From Leclercia adecarboxylata (lineage in GTDB: Bacteria; Pseudomonadota; Gammaproteobacteria; Enterobacterales; Enterobacteriaceae), in NCBI RefSeq assembly GCF_006171285.1, contig NZ_CP040889.1, forward strand, positions 2,790,001 through 2,854,000: a stretch of DNA of 64,000 nucleotides, in the 5' to 3' direction. Shown here one piece after another: positions 19,155 to 30,629 of the stretch. Each line of letters starts with the position of its first letter. Position 1 is the stretch's first letter. The notes under the pieces were generated by a model that saw nothing but the letters and a program-made list of their open reading frames with translations, did not search any database and was not told the DNA's origin. The translations under genes were made by a program, and so were the position numbers.

Positions 19155-19951
19155 CAGAATTCATCCTCGTCGTCAGCGACCGGCGCAGAAGCCACGGCCT
19201 GCGGCGTTTCAGGTTTGTAGTTGTAATGGATGAGTGCCAGCAGGGCGCCCACGATCACCAGCGCAACCATATTGAGTTTGAGAAATACGATGCAGACGAA
19301 GCCCACCAGGAAGTAGATGAGCATGGTATAGCTTTTGATGATCTGCTTAAGCAGGATGGCGATACCGACGGCGGGTAAAATACCGCCCAGCACGTTCATG
19401 GTGGAGAGGACGATCTGCGGCAGGCTATCCATAAAGCCGCTGATGTACTGCGCGCCGAAAAAGACGGCAATAAAGGTCGGGACAAAGCGCAGTACAAAGT
19501 TCATCGCCTGCGGCCAGATGGCGCTGTTGAGGTAGATCCCGCGCTCGTCGCCGTGCTCAAGCGCCACATCCGCCCGATGGTTCCAGAATGAGTTTAGTAC
19601 CATCATCGCATTAAACAGAATGGTGCCAGCGATGCCGATAGTGGCAGCCAGCGCCACCGCGACCTCTGGCCCTTTGCCGGAGAGGATCCCCAGCGCGATG
19701 GCCGGATAGGCCACGAAGTTTAAATCTGCTGGCATCGAGCCGCCGGGGGTCACCATCGCGATATAGACCGCCTGCACGGCTACGCCAATGATAATCCCGG
19801 TTTTGATATCGCCCAGGATCAGGCCAACCAGCATCCCGGAGATGAGCGGGCGGGAGATGAGATACCAGCCGCCAGTCAGCCCCAGAAGCCACGGGCTGCT
19901 GAGGGCGCCCAGATAACAGAGCAAACCAATTAACGCCGCTTCGATAATCAT
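19154..19951 (-). CDS. PTS system mannose-family IIC component
   Basis: A 265-residue polytopic membrane protein forming the translocation pathway with IID. Typical IIC features are SRPLISGMLVGLILGDIKTG near residue 33, QAVYIAMVTPGGSMPADLNF near 60, and several hydrophobic helices after that. The hydrophilic C-terminal tail is acidic (VADDEDEF). The gene lies between IIB (10-base gap) and IID (1-base overlap), indicating one transcript. Confidence 0.95.
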   Translation of the reverse strand: MIIEAALIGLLCYLGALSSPWLLGLTGGWYLISRPLISGMLVGLILGDIKTGIIIGVAVQAVYIAMVTPGGSMPADLNFVAYPAIALGILSGKGPEVAVALAATIGIAGTILFNAMMVLNSFWNHRADVALEHGDERGIYLNSAIWPQAMNFVLRFVPTFIAVFFGAQYISGFMDSLPQIVLSTMNVLGGILPAVGIAILLKQIIKSYTMLIYFLVGFVCIVFLKLNMVALVIVGALLALIHYNYKPETPQAVASAPVADDEDEF

Positions 19952-19961
19952 GATCCGCTCC

Positions 19962-20456
19962 TTATTTCAGCTTCAGTCTGGCGTCCTGCCAGCGGTAAAA
20001 ACTGGCATCGGGAACCAGGCGAAATTCAATTTCGTGCCCCTGGCCGGTTAGCCACTCGAAGGCCGCGGCTTCCTCGTTCGTTACCGACTGATTCGGGCCG
20101 ATGGTAATCGTGTTCGCCCGGGCGCTCATCGGCCCTACGTTAATTTTGCCATTGCTGTTTTTCAGGCTGATACCCGCCTGTTCAATGCGCTGTAGCGTGA
20201 GCGGCGATTTACCAATCACAAAATAGCGTTTCTCGCTGGCGATCACTTTTGGCAGTTTTTCAATGGCCGTTGCCGTATCAAAAAGCCACACTTTGGTGTC
20301 AGAGACGGCTCCTTTCATGACTGACGACAGCAGCGGATCGGCCGCAACGGCATCGTCAATGGCAACGATGCCGTCACAGGGCAGCTCCCTGGCCCAGCGT
20401 GTAATGAGCTGCCCGTGGATGACGCGATCGTCAATACGTACAAAAGAAATACTCAT
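19962..20456 (-). CDS. PTS system mannose-family IIB component
   Basis: A 164-residue cytoplasmic phosphocarrier that accepts phosphate from IIA and passes it to the incoming sugar. The phosphorylated His is His14 in FVRIDDRVIHGQLITRWARE, the standard site of the ManXB-type IIB domain. IIA and IIB are separate proteins here, unlike the fused E. coli ManX. The gene starts 10 bases after the IIA stop. Confidence 0.95.
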   Translation of the reverse strand: MSISFVRIDDRVIHGQLITRWARELPCDGIVAIDDAVAADPLLSSVMKGAVSDTKVWLFDTATAIEKLPKVIASEKRYFVIGKSPLTLQRIEQAGISLKNSNGKINVGPMSARANTITIGPNQSVTNEEAAAFEWLTGQGHEIEFRLVPDASFYRWQDARLKLK

Positions 20457-20466
20457 ATGCGGCTCC

Positions 20467-20895
20467 TCAAAAATCGTCTGTCTGTACAGACTCTGTCGGC
20501 GTTGCCTGAACCAGCGTCGGCAGAGTGAGTTCGATTAGTTGCGCGGCGGCGTGATGGACATCGCTTGCCGCCATCACCTCGTCGGTTTGCAGTAGCATCG
20601 GTAAGTTGACCCCCGCCACCACGGCGACCGGGGGCTGCGTTTGCGGATTAAAGGCGACCTCGCACGCCACGTTCCACGGCGTGCCGCTTTGCATATCGCA
20701 CAGCACCAGCACGCCGTCGGCATCGGCGCTTGCGGCTTCCAGCGTGGCGCAAAAATCCCGGCGAAAACCCTCAATTCCCGCCTGTTCGCTCAGGCAGACG
20801 GCGTGCACGCCGGGCAGGTCGCCGTACACCATCCGGCCACTCTCAAGCAGCGCGGCGGCAAGCGGGCCGTGGGTTGCAACTATAAAATGAATCAT
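20467..20895 (-). CDS. PTS system mannose-family IIA component
   Basis: A 142-residue cytoplasmic IIA subunit, phosphorylated by HPr on His9 in MIHFIVATHGPLAAALLESG. The later VLCDMQSGTPWNVACE segment is the usual IIA core. It follows the PMI-like gene after 2 bases and precedes IIB by 10, so the five genes form one operon starting near 22640. Confidence 0.95.
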   Translation of the reverse strand: MIHFIVATHGPLAAALLESGRMVYGDLPGVHAVCLSEQAGIEGFRRDFCATLEAASADADGVLVLCDMQSGTPWNVACEVAFNPQTQPPVAVVAGVNLPMLLQTDEVMAASDVHHAAAQLIELTLPTLVQATPTESVQTDDF

Positions 20896-20897
20896 CG

Positions 20898-22640
20898 TTA
20901 GCTCCTCACCCAGGCTTTGATGGTGGCCAACTGTTGTCCAGACGCGCTGGCGGCAGGCGAAATGCGATATTCACCCACCCTTGCCGGGATAATGAAAGTT
21001 TCGGCGTAATGGACGGTAAACGGCGCGAAAGCGCCGGTAGGGCTGTCGACAATCGCTTCGTCGCCCTCAATAAGATTGAGCACATTCACACCACCCGCGG
21101 TGTTATGGATAACGGGTTCGCTAAACCAGTGGCGACGCGTTTCGATAAATTCACGCTCGTGCAGGCCGGTGCGTTCTTCGCGCCAGCGCTCTCCTTGCGC
21201 AATGGGTTCAAACTGATTCACCAGATGCTGATGGACCCACTGCGTGTCGCGCTGCCAGTCGATGACCTGTTCACCATGTTCCAGATGTACCGGACGCGGC
21301 AGGCCGTCCAGGCCCAGGCGGCCCCAGTCCCACAGTTTGAAGGTAAAGATGTATGGCGTGGCGCTGATCTCCAGCACCATTGTTCCAGCGCCGGAGCAGT
21401 GCACCGTACCTGCAGGGATCAGAAAATGGTCGTGTTTTTTCGCCGGGATCTGATTAACGAACCGGGCGTCATCAAAAGATTTTTCACCGCGCCCGGCACG
21501 CCTGAGGTCGTCCATCATTGCCCGGGGATCGGTACCGGTTTTGGTGCCCAGGTAGACCACGGCACCCGGCCCGGCTTCCAGGATGTAATAGCTCTCATCC
21601 TGGGTGTAGTGCATCCCAAACTGCTGCTGGATGTACTCGGTAACAGGGTGGACCTGGAAGCTCAGGTTCTGGCCACCGATGGTATCCAGGAAGTCAAAAC
21701 GGATCGGGAACTCTGCGCCGAAACGCGCGTGAACTTTCTCGCCCAGCAGCGCACGAGGCTCAAGTAAAACCAGGTCCTGAGAGGGGATCTCGATCCGCAC
21801 CGCGCCAAAACGCAGTAACAGGCTGTTTTCCTCGGGCACGCAGTCAAAACACCATGCGTAATTGGGTGCTGAGGGATCGAGATCGAATTGCTGTTTCATC
21901 CACTGGCCGCCCCAGACGCCGGGATCGAAAAATGGCACCACGCGAAATGGCTGGGCAGTGGTCTGTGCCAGACCGGCCCGCAGCGCCTTGCCGGTGACCA
22001 TCGCAGGAAGCGCTTTGCGGGTGGTATCCAGTAAAAAATCGGCGCGCCTGAGCAGGGGGGTTTTATGGCGATCGAAGACGCGCCACTCAACAAAAAAAGC
22101 CCGCTTGTAGCGACGAAGCATATCCTCGTGCTGATTCTCTGCCCCCCAGTTGCCCATCTCACCGCTGCGCATACGCTGCTGGATCTCCCAGCGCGGAAGA
22201 TCGGCGTACACCAGCACGTCACCCGGATGAATAAGCGCCGCACCGGGCCCGTAAATGACAATCAGCCCTGCGGAACACTGGCTCACCTGAGTCTGCAATG
22301 CCTCCAGACGCGCGGCGTCAAAAAATTCAACCAGCTGGTGGCAGGAGAGCACGCCAAAGACGCGATCGTCGGTGAGGTTGCGGGCAATCATCTCATGGAT
22401 GGCCTGCTCACCCTGGCGTGCCTGCCCGGCATTAATCGTCAGCGCCGGGCGTAGGCGCGGCAGCACGTTGTCTTCAAGTTCGGTCATGCGCACGCCCGGA
22501 TAACAATCGATCACCAGTACGGTGCGGCTGCGCGGCTGGGTTTTTGCTTCAAGGGTTCGGGTAATCGCCTCCCATCCTTGCCAGGCGCTGTCGTCATAAC
22601 CCTGGATCGTCACCGTGGGGAATTTGTCGTAGGCAGTCAT
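20898..22640 (-). CDS. Long class I mannose-6-phosphate-isomerase-like protein with a degenerate kinase-like N-terminal half
   Basis: A 580-residue protein, much longer than ordinary class I PMI (about 390). The C-terminal half has the type I PMI zinc ligands: LSFQVHPVTEY (Gln and His), QDESYYIL (Glu), and PAGTVHCSGAG (His); VWGGQWMKQQF also fits. The N-terminal half, about residues 1-230, resembles a uridine-kinase/P-loop fold (VLVIDCYPGV, YADLPRWEIQQRM, VEWRVFDRHK, ADFLLDTT) but no Walker A GxxxxGK[ST] is visible. The start is the ATG at 22638-22640 behind GGAGG; an ATG 12 bases upstream overlaps that site. It is first in the PTS operon, so it probably isomerises the imported sugar phosphate. 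Confidence 0.85.
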   Translation of the reverse strand: MTAYDKFPTVTIQGYDDSAWQGWEAITRTLEAKTQPRSRTVLVIDCYPGVRMTELEDNVLPRLRPALTINAGQARQGEQAIHEMIARNLTDDRVFGVLSCHQLVEFFDAARLEALQTQVSQCSAGLIVIYGPGAALIHPGDVLVYADLPRWEIQQRMRSGEMGNWGAENQHEDMLRRYKRAFFVEWRVFDRHKTPLLRRADFLLDTTRKALPAMVTGKALRAGLAQTTAQPFRVVPFFDPGVWGGQWMKQQFDLDPSAPNYAWCFDCVPEENSLLLRFGAVRIEIPSQDLVLLEPRALLGEKVHARFGAEFPIRFDFLDTIGGQNLSFQVHPVTEYIQQQFGMHYTQDESYYILEAGPGAVVYLGTKTGTDPRAMMDDLRRAGRGEKSFDDARFVNQIPAKKHDHFLIPAGTVHCSGAGTMVLEISATPYIFTFKLWDWGRLGLDGLPRPVHLEHGEQVIDWQRDTQWVHQHLVNQFEPIAQGERWREERTGLHEREFIETRRHWFSEPVIHNTAGGVNVLNLIEGDEAIVDSPTGAFAPFTVHYAETFIIPARVGEYRISPAASASGQQLATIKAWVRS

Positions 22641-22665
22641 TTTATCCTCCATAATCGTGAATTAA

Positions 22666-22681
22666 GGTTATTCGATTAACC
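22666..22681. promoter_or_regulatory. LacI-type operator candidate A
   Basis: GGTTATTCGATTAACC is a near-perfect palindrome around a central CG, as in LacI-family operators. It lies 26 bases before the PMI-like start codon. Site C repeats 15 of its 16 bases. Confidence 0.65.
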
Positions 22682-22696
22682 GCGTTTGAGAAGAGT

Positions 22697-22713
22697 GGTT
22701 AACGCGATTAACC
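22697..22713. promoter_or_regulatory. LacI-type operator candidate B
   Basis: GGTTAACGCGATTAACC has the same arms as sites A and C with one extra central base, and lies between them. The arms are perfect inverted repeats (GGTTAA/TTAACC). Confidence 0.5.
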
Positions 22714-22787
22714 CGCCATAAATGGCAATGTAATCCCGATCGGTAGCGGTAATGTGAAGAGACTCACAGGGAAAAATGCATAAAAAA

Positions 22788-22803
22788 GGTTATTCGATTA
22801 ATC
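22788..22803. promoter_or_regulatory. LacI-type operator candidate C
   Basis: GGTTATTCGATTAATC, 25 bases before the regulator's ATG and 122 bases centre-to-centre from site A. Its position suggests autoregulation, and together with A it could support looping. Confidence 0.65.
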
Positions 22804-22827
22804 TTGTATGAAACGCAAGGAGACAGC

Positions 22828-23835
22828 ATGACGGGAATGACACTGGCAGACGTCGCGAAACGCGCTGGCGTATCAACGGCAACGGTCTCAATGGTGCTCT
22901 GTAACAAAGGCCGTATTTCGCAAAGTACGCGCGAGCGCGTGCTAAAGGCGCTGGATGAGACGGGCTACGTCTATAACCAGACGGCGGCCAATTTACGTAA
23001 TCGCCGCAGTAACCAGGTGGGTCTGCTTTTGCATGATATCACCAACCCTTTTTACGGAGAGATGACCGCAGGGCTAAGCCATGAAATGGAACGCCATGAG
23101 CTGCTGCTTTTTCTGGCCAACAGCGAGGAGTCCGCAGAGCGACAGCAAAAATTTGTCGATTCGCTGATGCGCAATAACGTGGGAGGGATGGTGCTGTGTG
23201 CGGCCCGCGAAACGCCCCAGGCATTTTTTGATGGGCTAAAGCGGCGCAACATTCCGGCTATCATGGTTGTGCGCCCGCTGAAGGATCCGGATTTTGATTT
23301 TGTCGGAACGGACAACTTCCTGGGCACGCAGATGGCGACAGAGCATCTGCTCAGAATGGGCCATCGGCATATTGCGTTTATCGGGGGGAGCCAGAACTCG
23401 GGTTCGCGGGCGCAGCGTATCGGTGGTTTTACCAGCAAGCTGCTGGAATTCGGCGTGACGCCGAATCCTGCATGCATCAGGACGTCGCAGGCCAGCCAGA
23501 GCGATGGCGCGCGCGTGGCGGAGGCGTTACTCCTTGATAATCCAGAAATCAGCGCTGCAATTTGCTACCAGGATATTGTGGCGCTGGGGGTGATGCAAAG
23601 TTTACGCAAGATGGGCCGCGAACCGGGGCGTGATTTTGCGCTGATCGGCTTCGATGACATTACCGAAGCGGCTCTGGTCCAGCCGGCATTGACCACCGTG
23701 TCGGTGGCGGCAAAGGAGATTGGCCGCAAGGCGGGGGAGCTGCTGTACAGCCGCATCCAGGGCAATGACGAACCCGCCAAACGGATCATCCTGCCGCCTG
23801 CGCTGGTGGTGCGGGAATCATGCGGTTTTCGCTGA
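22828..23835 (+). CDS. LacI-family repressor (MalI-like) beside the PTS operon
   Basis: A 335-residue LacI/GalR regulator. The helix-turn-helix and hinge occupy the first 60 residues (TLADVAKRAGVSTATVSMVL, NKGRISQSTRERV), in the style of MalI. The periplasmic-binding-like effector domain includes HDITNPFYGEMTAGL, FDFVGTDNFLGTQMATEHLL, HIAFIGGS and DFALIGFDDI. The ATG at 22828 follows AAGGAGA; an upstream TTG at 22804 lacks such a site and overlaps operator C. It is divergent from the PMI-PTS operon and probably represses it until an imported sugar or its phosphate binds. Confidence 0.92.
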   Translation: MTGMTLADVAKRAGVSTATVSMVLCNKGRISQSTRERVLKALDETGYVYNQTAANLRNRRSNQVGLLLHDITNPFYGEMTAGLSHEMERHELLLFLANSEESAERQQKFVDSLMRNNVGGMVLCAARETPQAFFDGLKRRNIPAIMVVRPLKDPDFDFVGTDNFLGTQMATEHLLRMGHRHIAFIGGSQNSGSRAQRIGGFTSKLLEFGVTPNPACIRTSQASQSDGARVAEALLLDNPEISAAICYQDIVALGVMQSLRKMGREPGRDFALIGFDDITEAALVQPALTTVSVAAKEIGRKAGELLYSRIQGNDEPAKRIILPPALVVRESCGFR

Positions 23836-23952
23836 CGATCATGTCTTTAACTGATATCTATCCCTGTTTATCATTAAATTCTAATTATTGGCGTTTTCTG
23901 TGGCGGCCTTTGCGAAGGCTGGTTAATCTGAAAACGGTTTACATCATTTTAA

Positions 23953-24789
<837 letters not shown>

Positions 24790-24843
24790 TCATAGTTACC
24801 CTTCGTGATGTGGTTATTGCAGTCTTAATTACTTGATTGCAGA

Positions 24844-24870
24844 GGGCAATAAATTATTGCCCTTTAATTT
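24844..24870 (+). terminator. dapB terminator
   Basis: GGGCAAT (24844-24850) pairs with ATTGCCC (24856-24862), with further A/T pairs in the loop, followed by TTTAATTTT. It lies 54 bases after the dapB stop. Confidence 0.75.
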
Positions 24871-24950
24871 TACAAGTTTGAGGTTTTTTTTATTCTAAAC
24901 GCGATAAAAAATAACTTATACCATGATTTTTTGTTTCAATATTGTGAATT

Positions 24951-24966
24951 TTGACCAAGTGGTCCA
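24951..24966. promoter_or_regulatory. RutR-type operator upstream of carAB
   Basis: TTGACCAAGTGGTCCA matches the RutR palindrome TTGACCANNTGGTCAA at all but one position. RutR is known to act at carAB P1 in E. coli in response to uracil. Confidence 0.8.
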
Positions 24967-25007
24967 CTTTTTCAGGCCGGGTCAGATGTTTTAACAACAA
25001 ACTCGTC

Positions 25008-25023
25008 TCGCAAGCGTTTTCCT
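25008..25023. promoter_or_regulatory. PurR-type operator upstream of carAB
   Basis: TCGCAAGCGTTTTCCT fits the PurR box (ACGCAAACGTTTTCNT) with two mismatches and sits upstream of P1, as in E. coli carAB. Confidence 0.75.
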
Positions 25024-25109
25024 GAGTGATTTAGTTGATCTTTTTAGCCATTAATAATCCTCCGCCCGGTCAGTGACACGAAAACCACAAACAAAACCCA
25101 CTTTTTAAG

Positions 25110-25138
25110 TTGACTTCTCCCGGGTAAATCTCCAGAAT
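25110..25138 (+). promoter_or_regulatory. carAB promoter P1
   Basis: TTGACT (25110-25115), a 17-base spacer and CAGAAT (25133-25138). The pair corresponds to the pyrimidine-controlled upstream carAB promoter of E. coli. The remainder of the 454-base gap 24790-25243 holds the dapB terminator and the RutR, PurR, P2 and ARG sites listed separately. Confidence 0.7.
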
Positions 25139-25177
25139 GCCGCCGTTTGCCGAAAATCCACTGGCAGCAGATTTGCA

Positions 25178-25233
25178 TTGATTCAGACTGTGGTTATGAA
25201 TTAATATGCAAATAAAGTGAGTGAATATTCTCT
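25178..25233 (+). promoter_or_regulatory. carAB promoter P2 with two ARG boxes
   Basis: TTGATT (25178-25183) and TAATAT (25202-25207) form the downstream promoter. Two 18-base ARG boxes overlap and follow the -10: TATGAATTAATATGCAAA (25195-25212) and AGTGAGTGAATATTCTCT (25216-25233), 3 bases apart as ArgR sites usually are. This predicts repression by arginine-bound ArgR. Confidence 0.75.
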
Positions 25234-25243
25234 GGAGGGTGTT

Positions 25244-26392
25244 TTGATTAAGTCAGCGCTATTGGTTCTGGAAGACGGAACCCAGTTTATCGGTCGGGCC
25301 ATTGGGGCAACAGGTTCGGCGGTTGGGGAAGTCGTTTTCAATACTTCAATGACCGGTTATCAAGAAATCCTCACTGATCCTTCCTATTCCCGCCAAATCG
25401 TCACTTTAACTTATCCCCATATCGGTAATGTCGGCTCTAACGCCGCTGATGAAGAGTCCTCCCAGGTACATGCACAAGGTCTGATCATTCGTGACCTGCC
25501 GCTGATTGCCAGCAACTACCGCAATACTGAAGACCTCTCTTCCTACCTGAAGCGCCATAACATCGTGGCGATTGCCGATATCGATACCCGTAAACTGACG
25601 CGTCTGCTGCGTGAAAAAGGTGCCCAGAACGGCTGCATCATCGCTGGCGACAACCTGGACGCGGCCCTGGCGCAAGAAAAAGCCAAAGCCTTCCCGGGTC
25701 TGAACGGCATGGATCTGGCAAAAGAAGTGACCACAGCTGAATCCTACAGCTGGACGCAGGGTAGCTGGACGCTGGCAGACGAACTGCCGGAAGCGAAAAA
25801 AGAAGACGAGCTGCCGTTCCACGTGGTGGCCTACGACTACGGCGCCAAGCGCAACATCCTGCGTATGCTGGTTGACCGCGGCTGCCGCCTGACCGTTGTG
25901 CCGGCTAAAACCCCGGCAGATGAAGTGCTGAAGATGAATCCGGACGGGATCTTCCTCTCTAACGGCCCGGGCGACCCGGCACCGTGCGACTATGCTATCG
26001 ACGCGATCAAGACCTTCCTTGAAACCGACATTCCGGTGTTCGGCATCTGTCTCGGCCATCAGCTGCTGGCGCTGGCGAGCGGTGCGAAAACCGTGAAGAT
26101 GAAGTTCGGTCACCACGGTGGTAACCACCCGGTGAAAGATATCGACAACAACACGGTGATGATTACCGCGCAGAACCACGGTTTTGCCGTCGATGAAGCC
26201 TCCATGCCTGCCAACCTGCGCGTTACGCACAAGTCGCTGTTCGATGGCACCCTGCAGGGCATCCATCGTACCGACAAACCGGCGTTCAGCTTCCAGGGTC
26301 ACCCGGAGGCAAGCCCAGGCCCGCACGATGCCGCGCCGCTGTTCGATCACTTCATCGAACTTATCGAGCAATACCGTAAGACCGCTAAATAA
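25244..26392 (+). CDS. carA: Carbamoyl-phosphate synthase small (glutaminase) subunit
   Basis: A 382-residue subunit that hydrolyses glutamine and channels ammonia to CarB for arginine and pyrimidine synthesis. The C-terminal class I amidotransferase domain has the catalytic Cys in [12 protein letters not shown] near residue 269 and the His and Glu in [12 protein letters not shown] near 353. The start is TTG at 25244 behind GGAGG, giving MIKSALL as in E. coli, where carA also starts with UUG. A GTG at 25217 lies inside the second ARG box and is rejected. carB follows after 18 bases. Confidence 0.98.
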   Translation: MIKSALLVLEDGTQFIGRAIGATGSAVGEVVFNTSMTGYQEILTDPSYSRQIVTLTYPHIGNVGSNAADEESSQVHAQGLIIRDLPLIASNYRNTEDLSSYLKRHNIVAIADIDTRKLTRLLREKGAQNGCIIAGDNLDAALAQEKAKAFPGLNGMDLAKEVTTAESYSWTQGSWTLADELPEAKKEDELPFHVVAYDYGAKRNILRMLVDRGCRLTVVPAKTPADEVLKMNPDGIFLSNGPGDPAPCDYAIDAIKTFLETDIPVFGICLGHQLLALASGAKTVKMKFGHHGGNHPVKDIDNNTVMITAQNHGFAVDEASMPANLRVTHKSLFDGTLQGIHRTDKPAFSFQGHPEASPGPHDAAPLFDHFIELIEQYRKTAK

Positions 26393-26410
26393 TCAGGAGC
26401 CGAGAAGACA

Positions 26411-29635
<3,225 letters not shown>

Positions 29636-29653
29636 TCGCTTCAGATTGTTCTC

Positions 29654-29679
29654 AAAACCCGCTTAGGCGGGTTTTTTTA
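29654..29679 (+). terminator. carAB terminator
   Basis: AAAACCCGC (29654-29662) / GCGGGTTTT (29667-29675) with a TTAG loop and a T run to 29678. Confidence 0.9.
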
Positions 29680-29761
29680 TGCCTTTCCGACCAATTTTGG
29701 CGGTTGTGCCGCCTCTTTATACAGCGCACTTTACGGTGATACCTGATAAAAGGAGTTCACA

Positions 29762-30250
29762 GTGAAACAGGCCCTTACGTTAATCCCTCTGGTCGTACTG
29801 CTTGCTGGCTGCGCTGATTTTGCCTCGTCGGTGACCAATACTATCGATGGAATGGGAATGACCCCCGACTATGCAAAAGGCTTAAAGGACGATCTGGAAC
29901 CGCAGAAAAAATTAGCCACGCCGGTGGTGAAGGTGGCGGATACCGTGCCTGAGGGCAAGCTCGTCGAGAAATATGACAATGGTAATAAGAAGTTTGAGAC
30001 GGTGATTAAAAACCGCTGCTTTAACGACTATATCGACGTCTATTACCCGAACGGCGTGCTGCGAAGCCACACGCCGCTGGTGAACTGCCAGGCGGAAGGG
30101 CTGTCGCAGGGGTATACCCAGCAAGGAAAATTGCGTTCGACGATCACCTTTAAGCAGAGCGTGGCCAATGGCGAGGCGAAAACCTATGACGCAAGCGGCA
30201 AAGTGGTGCAGACGGTGATCTATAAAGATGGCTTCCCGCAGAAGAGCTAA
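29762..30250 (+). CDS. Lipoprotein with MORN-like (YwqK-type) repeats
   Basis: A 162-residue predicted lipoprotein. It has a signal peptide with lipobox VLLAGC, so Cys17 would be lipidated and the mature protein anchored to the outer membrane (Ala-Asp after the Cys). The second half contains MORN-2/YwqK-like strands such as GKLVEKYDNGNKKFE, DVYYPNGVLRSH and YTQQGKLRSTITFK. The start is GTG behind AAAGGAG. Some annotations call such proteins YwqK-family antitoxins, but no toxin gene is visible next to it, so the function is unknown. It lies between carB and a second small lipoprotein, a position E. coli does not have. Confidence 0.7.
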   Translation: MKQALTLIPLVVLLAGCADFASSVTNTIDGMGMTPDYAKGLKDDLEPQKKLATPVVKVADTVPEGKLVEKYDNGNKKFETVIKNRCFNDYIDVYYPNGVLRSHTPLVNCQAEGLSQGYTQQGKLRSTITFKQSVANGEAKTYDASGKVVQTVIYKDGFPQKS

Positions 30251-30343
30251 CCTTCGGAGTGTTCTGCATTTATCTCTGAGCAAGGTGTATTCCGCTAAAG
30301 TTTAGTACGCATGATAAAAATGACGACTAACAGGGAGCATATG

Positions 30344-30577
30344 ATGCAAAACAAAATTCTGCTGGCTTCGATCTTCGCGGCTGCGACGCTGTTCACCGTA
30401 GCCGGTTGTTCATCTAACCAAGCGGTGAAAACCACCGATGGCAAAACTATCGTCACCGACGGTAAACCGCAGGTGGATGATGATACCGGTCTGGTCTCCT
30501 ATGAAAATGCGGAAACCGGGCAGACCGAGCAGATCAACCGCGATCAGGTTAAATCCATGGGTGAACTGGATAACTGA
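30344..30577 (+). CDS. YgdI/YgdR-family small lipoprotein
   Basis: A 77-residue lipoprotein. The signal peptide ends in lipobox FTVAGC (Cys22), and the mature part is a small SH3-like fold of the YgdI/YgdR family (TTDGKTIVTDGKPQVDDDTG, then YENAETGQTEQINRDQVKSM). The start is taken as the second of two adjacent ATGs (30344) because it lies 6 bases after GGGAG; the first, or an ATG at 30311, are alternatives. The molecular role of the family is not established. It converges with the autotransporter gene. Confidence 0.8.
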   Translation: MQNKILLASIFAAATLFTVAGCSSNQAVKTTDGKTIVTDGKPQVDDDTGLVSYENAETGQTEQINRDQVKSMGELDN

Positions 30578-30578
30578 T

Positions 30579-30609
30579 AAAAAAAATGCAGTGGCCTGGG
30601 CCACTGCAT
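30579..30609 (-). terminator. Terminator of the autotransporter gene
   Basis: ATGCAGTGG (30586-30594) pairs with CCACTGCAT (30601-30609). The run of A at 30579-30586 gives a U tail on the minus-strand transcript. The plus-strand transcript has no U tail. Confidence 0.8.
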
Positions 30610-30629
30610 CGGTCATTGCGGAAAAGGCC

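Noticed and set aside
18336..20895. Assignment of the PTS to sorbose, mannose or N-acetylgalactosamine
   Set aside because: Subunit order and the isomerase neighbours do not match the sor, man or aga operons well enough, so no sugar was assigned.
29762..30577. Toxin-antitoxin module
   Set aside because: The larger gene resembles proteins sometimes named YwqK antitoxins, but both genes encode clear lipoproteins and there is no toxin candidate beside them.
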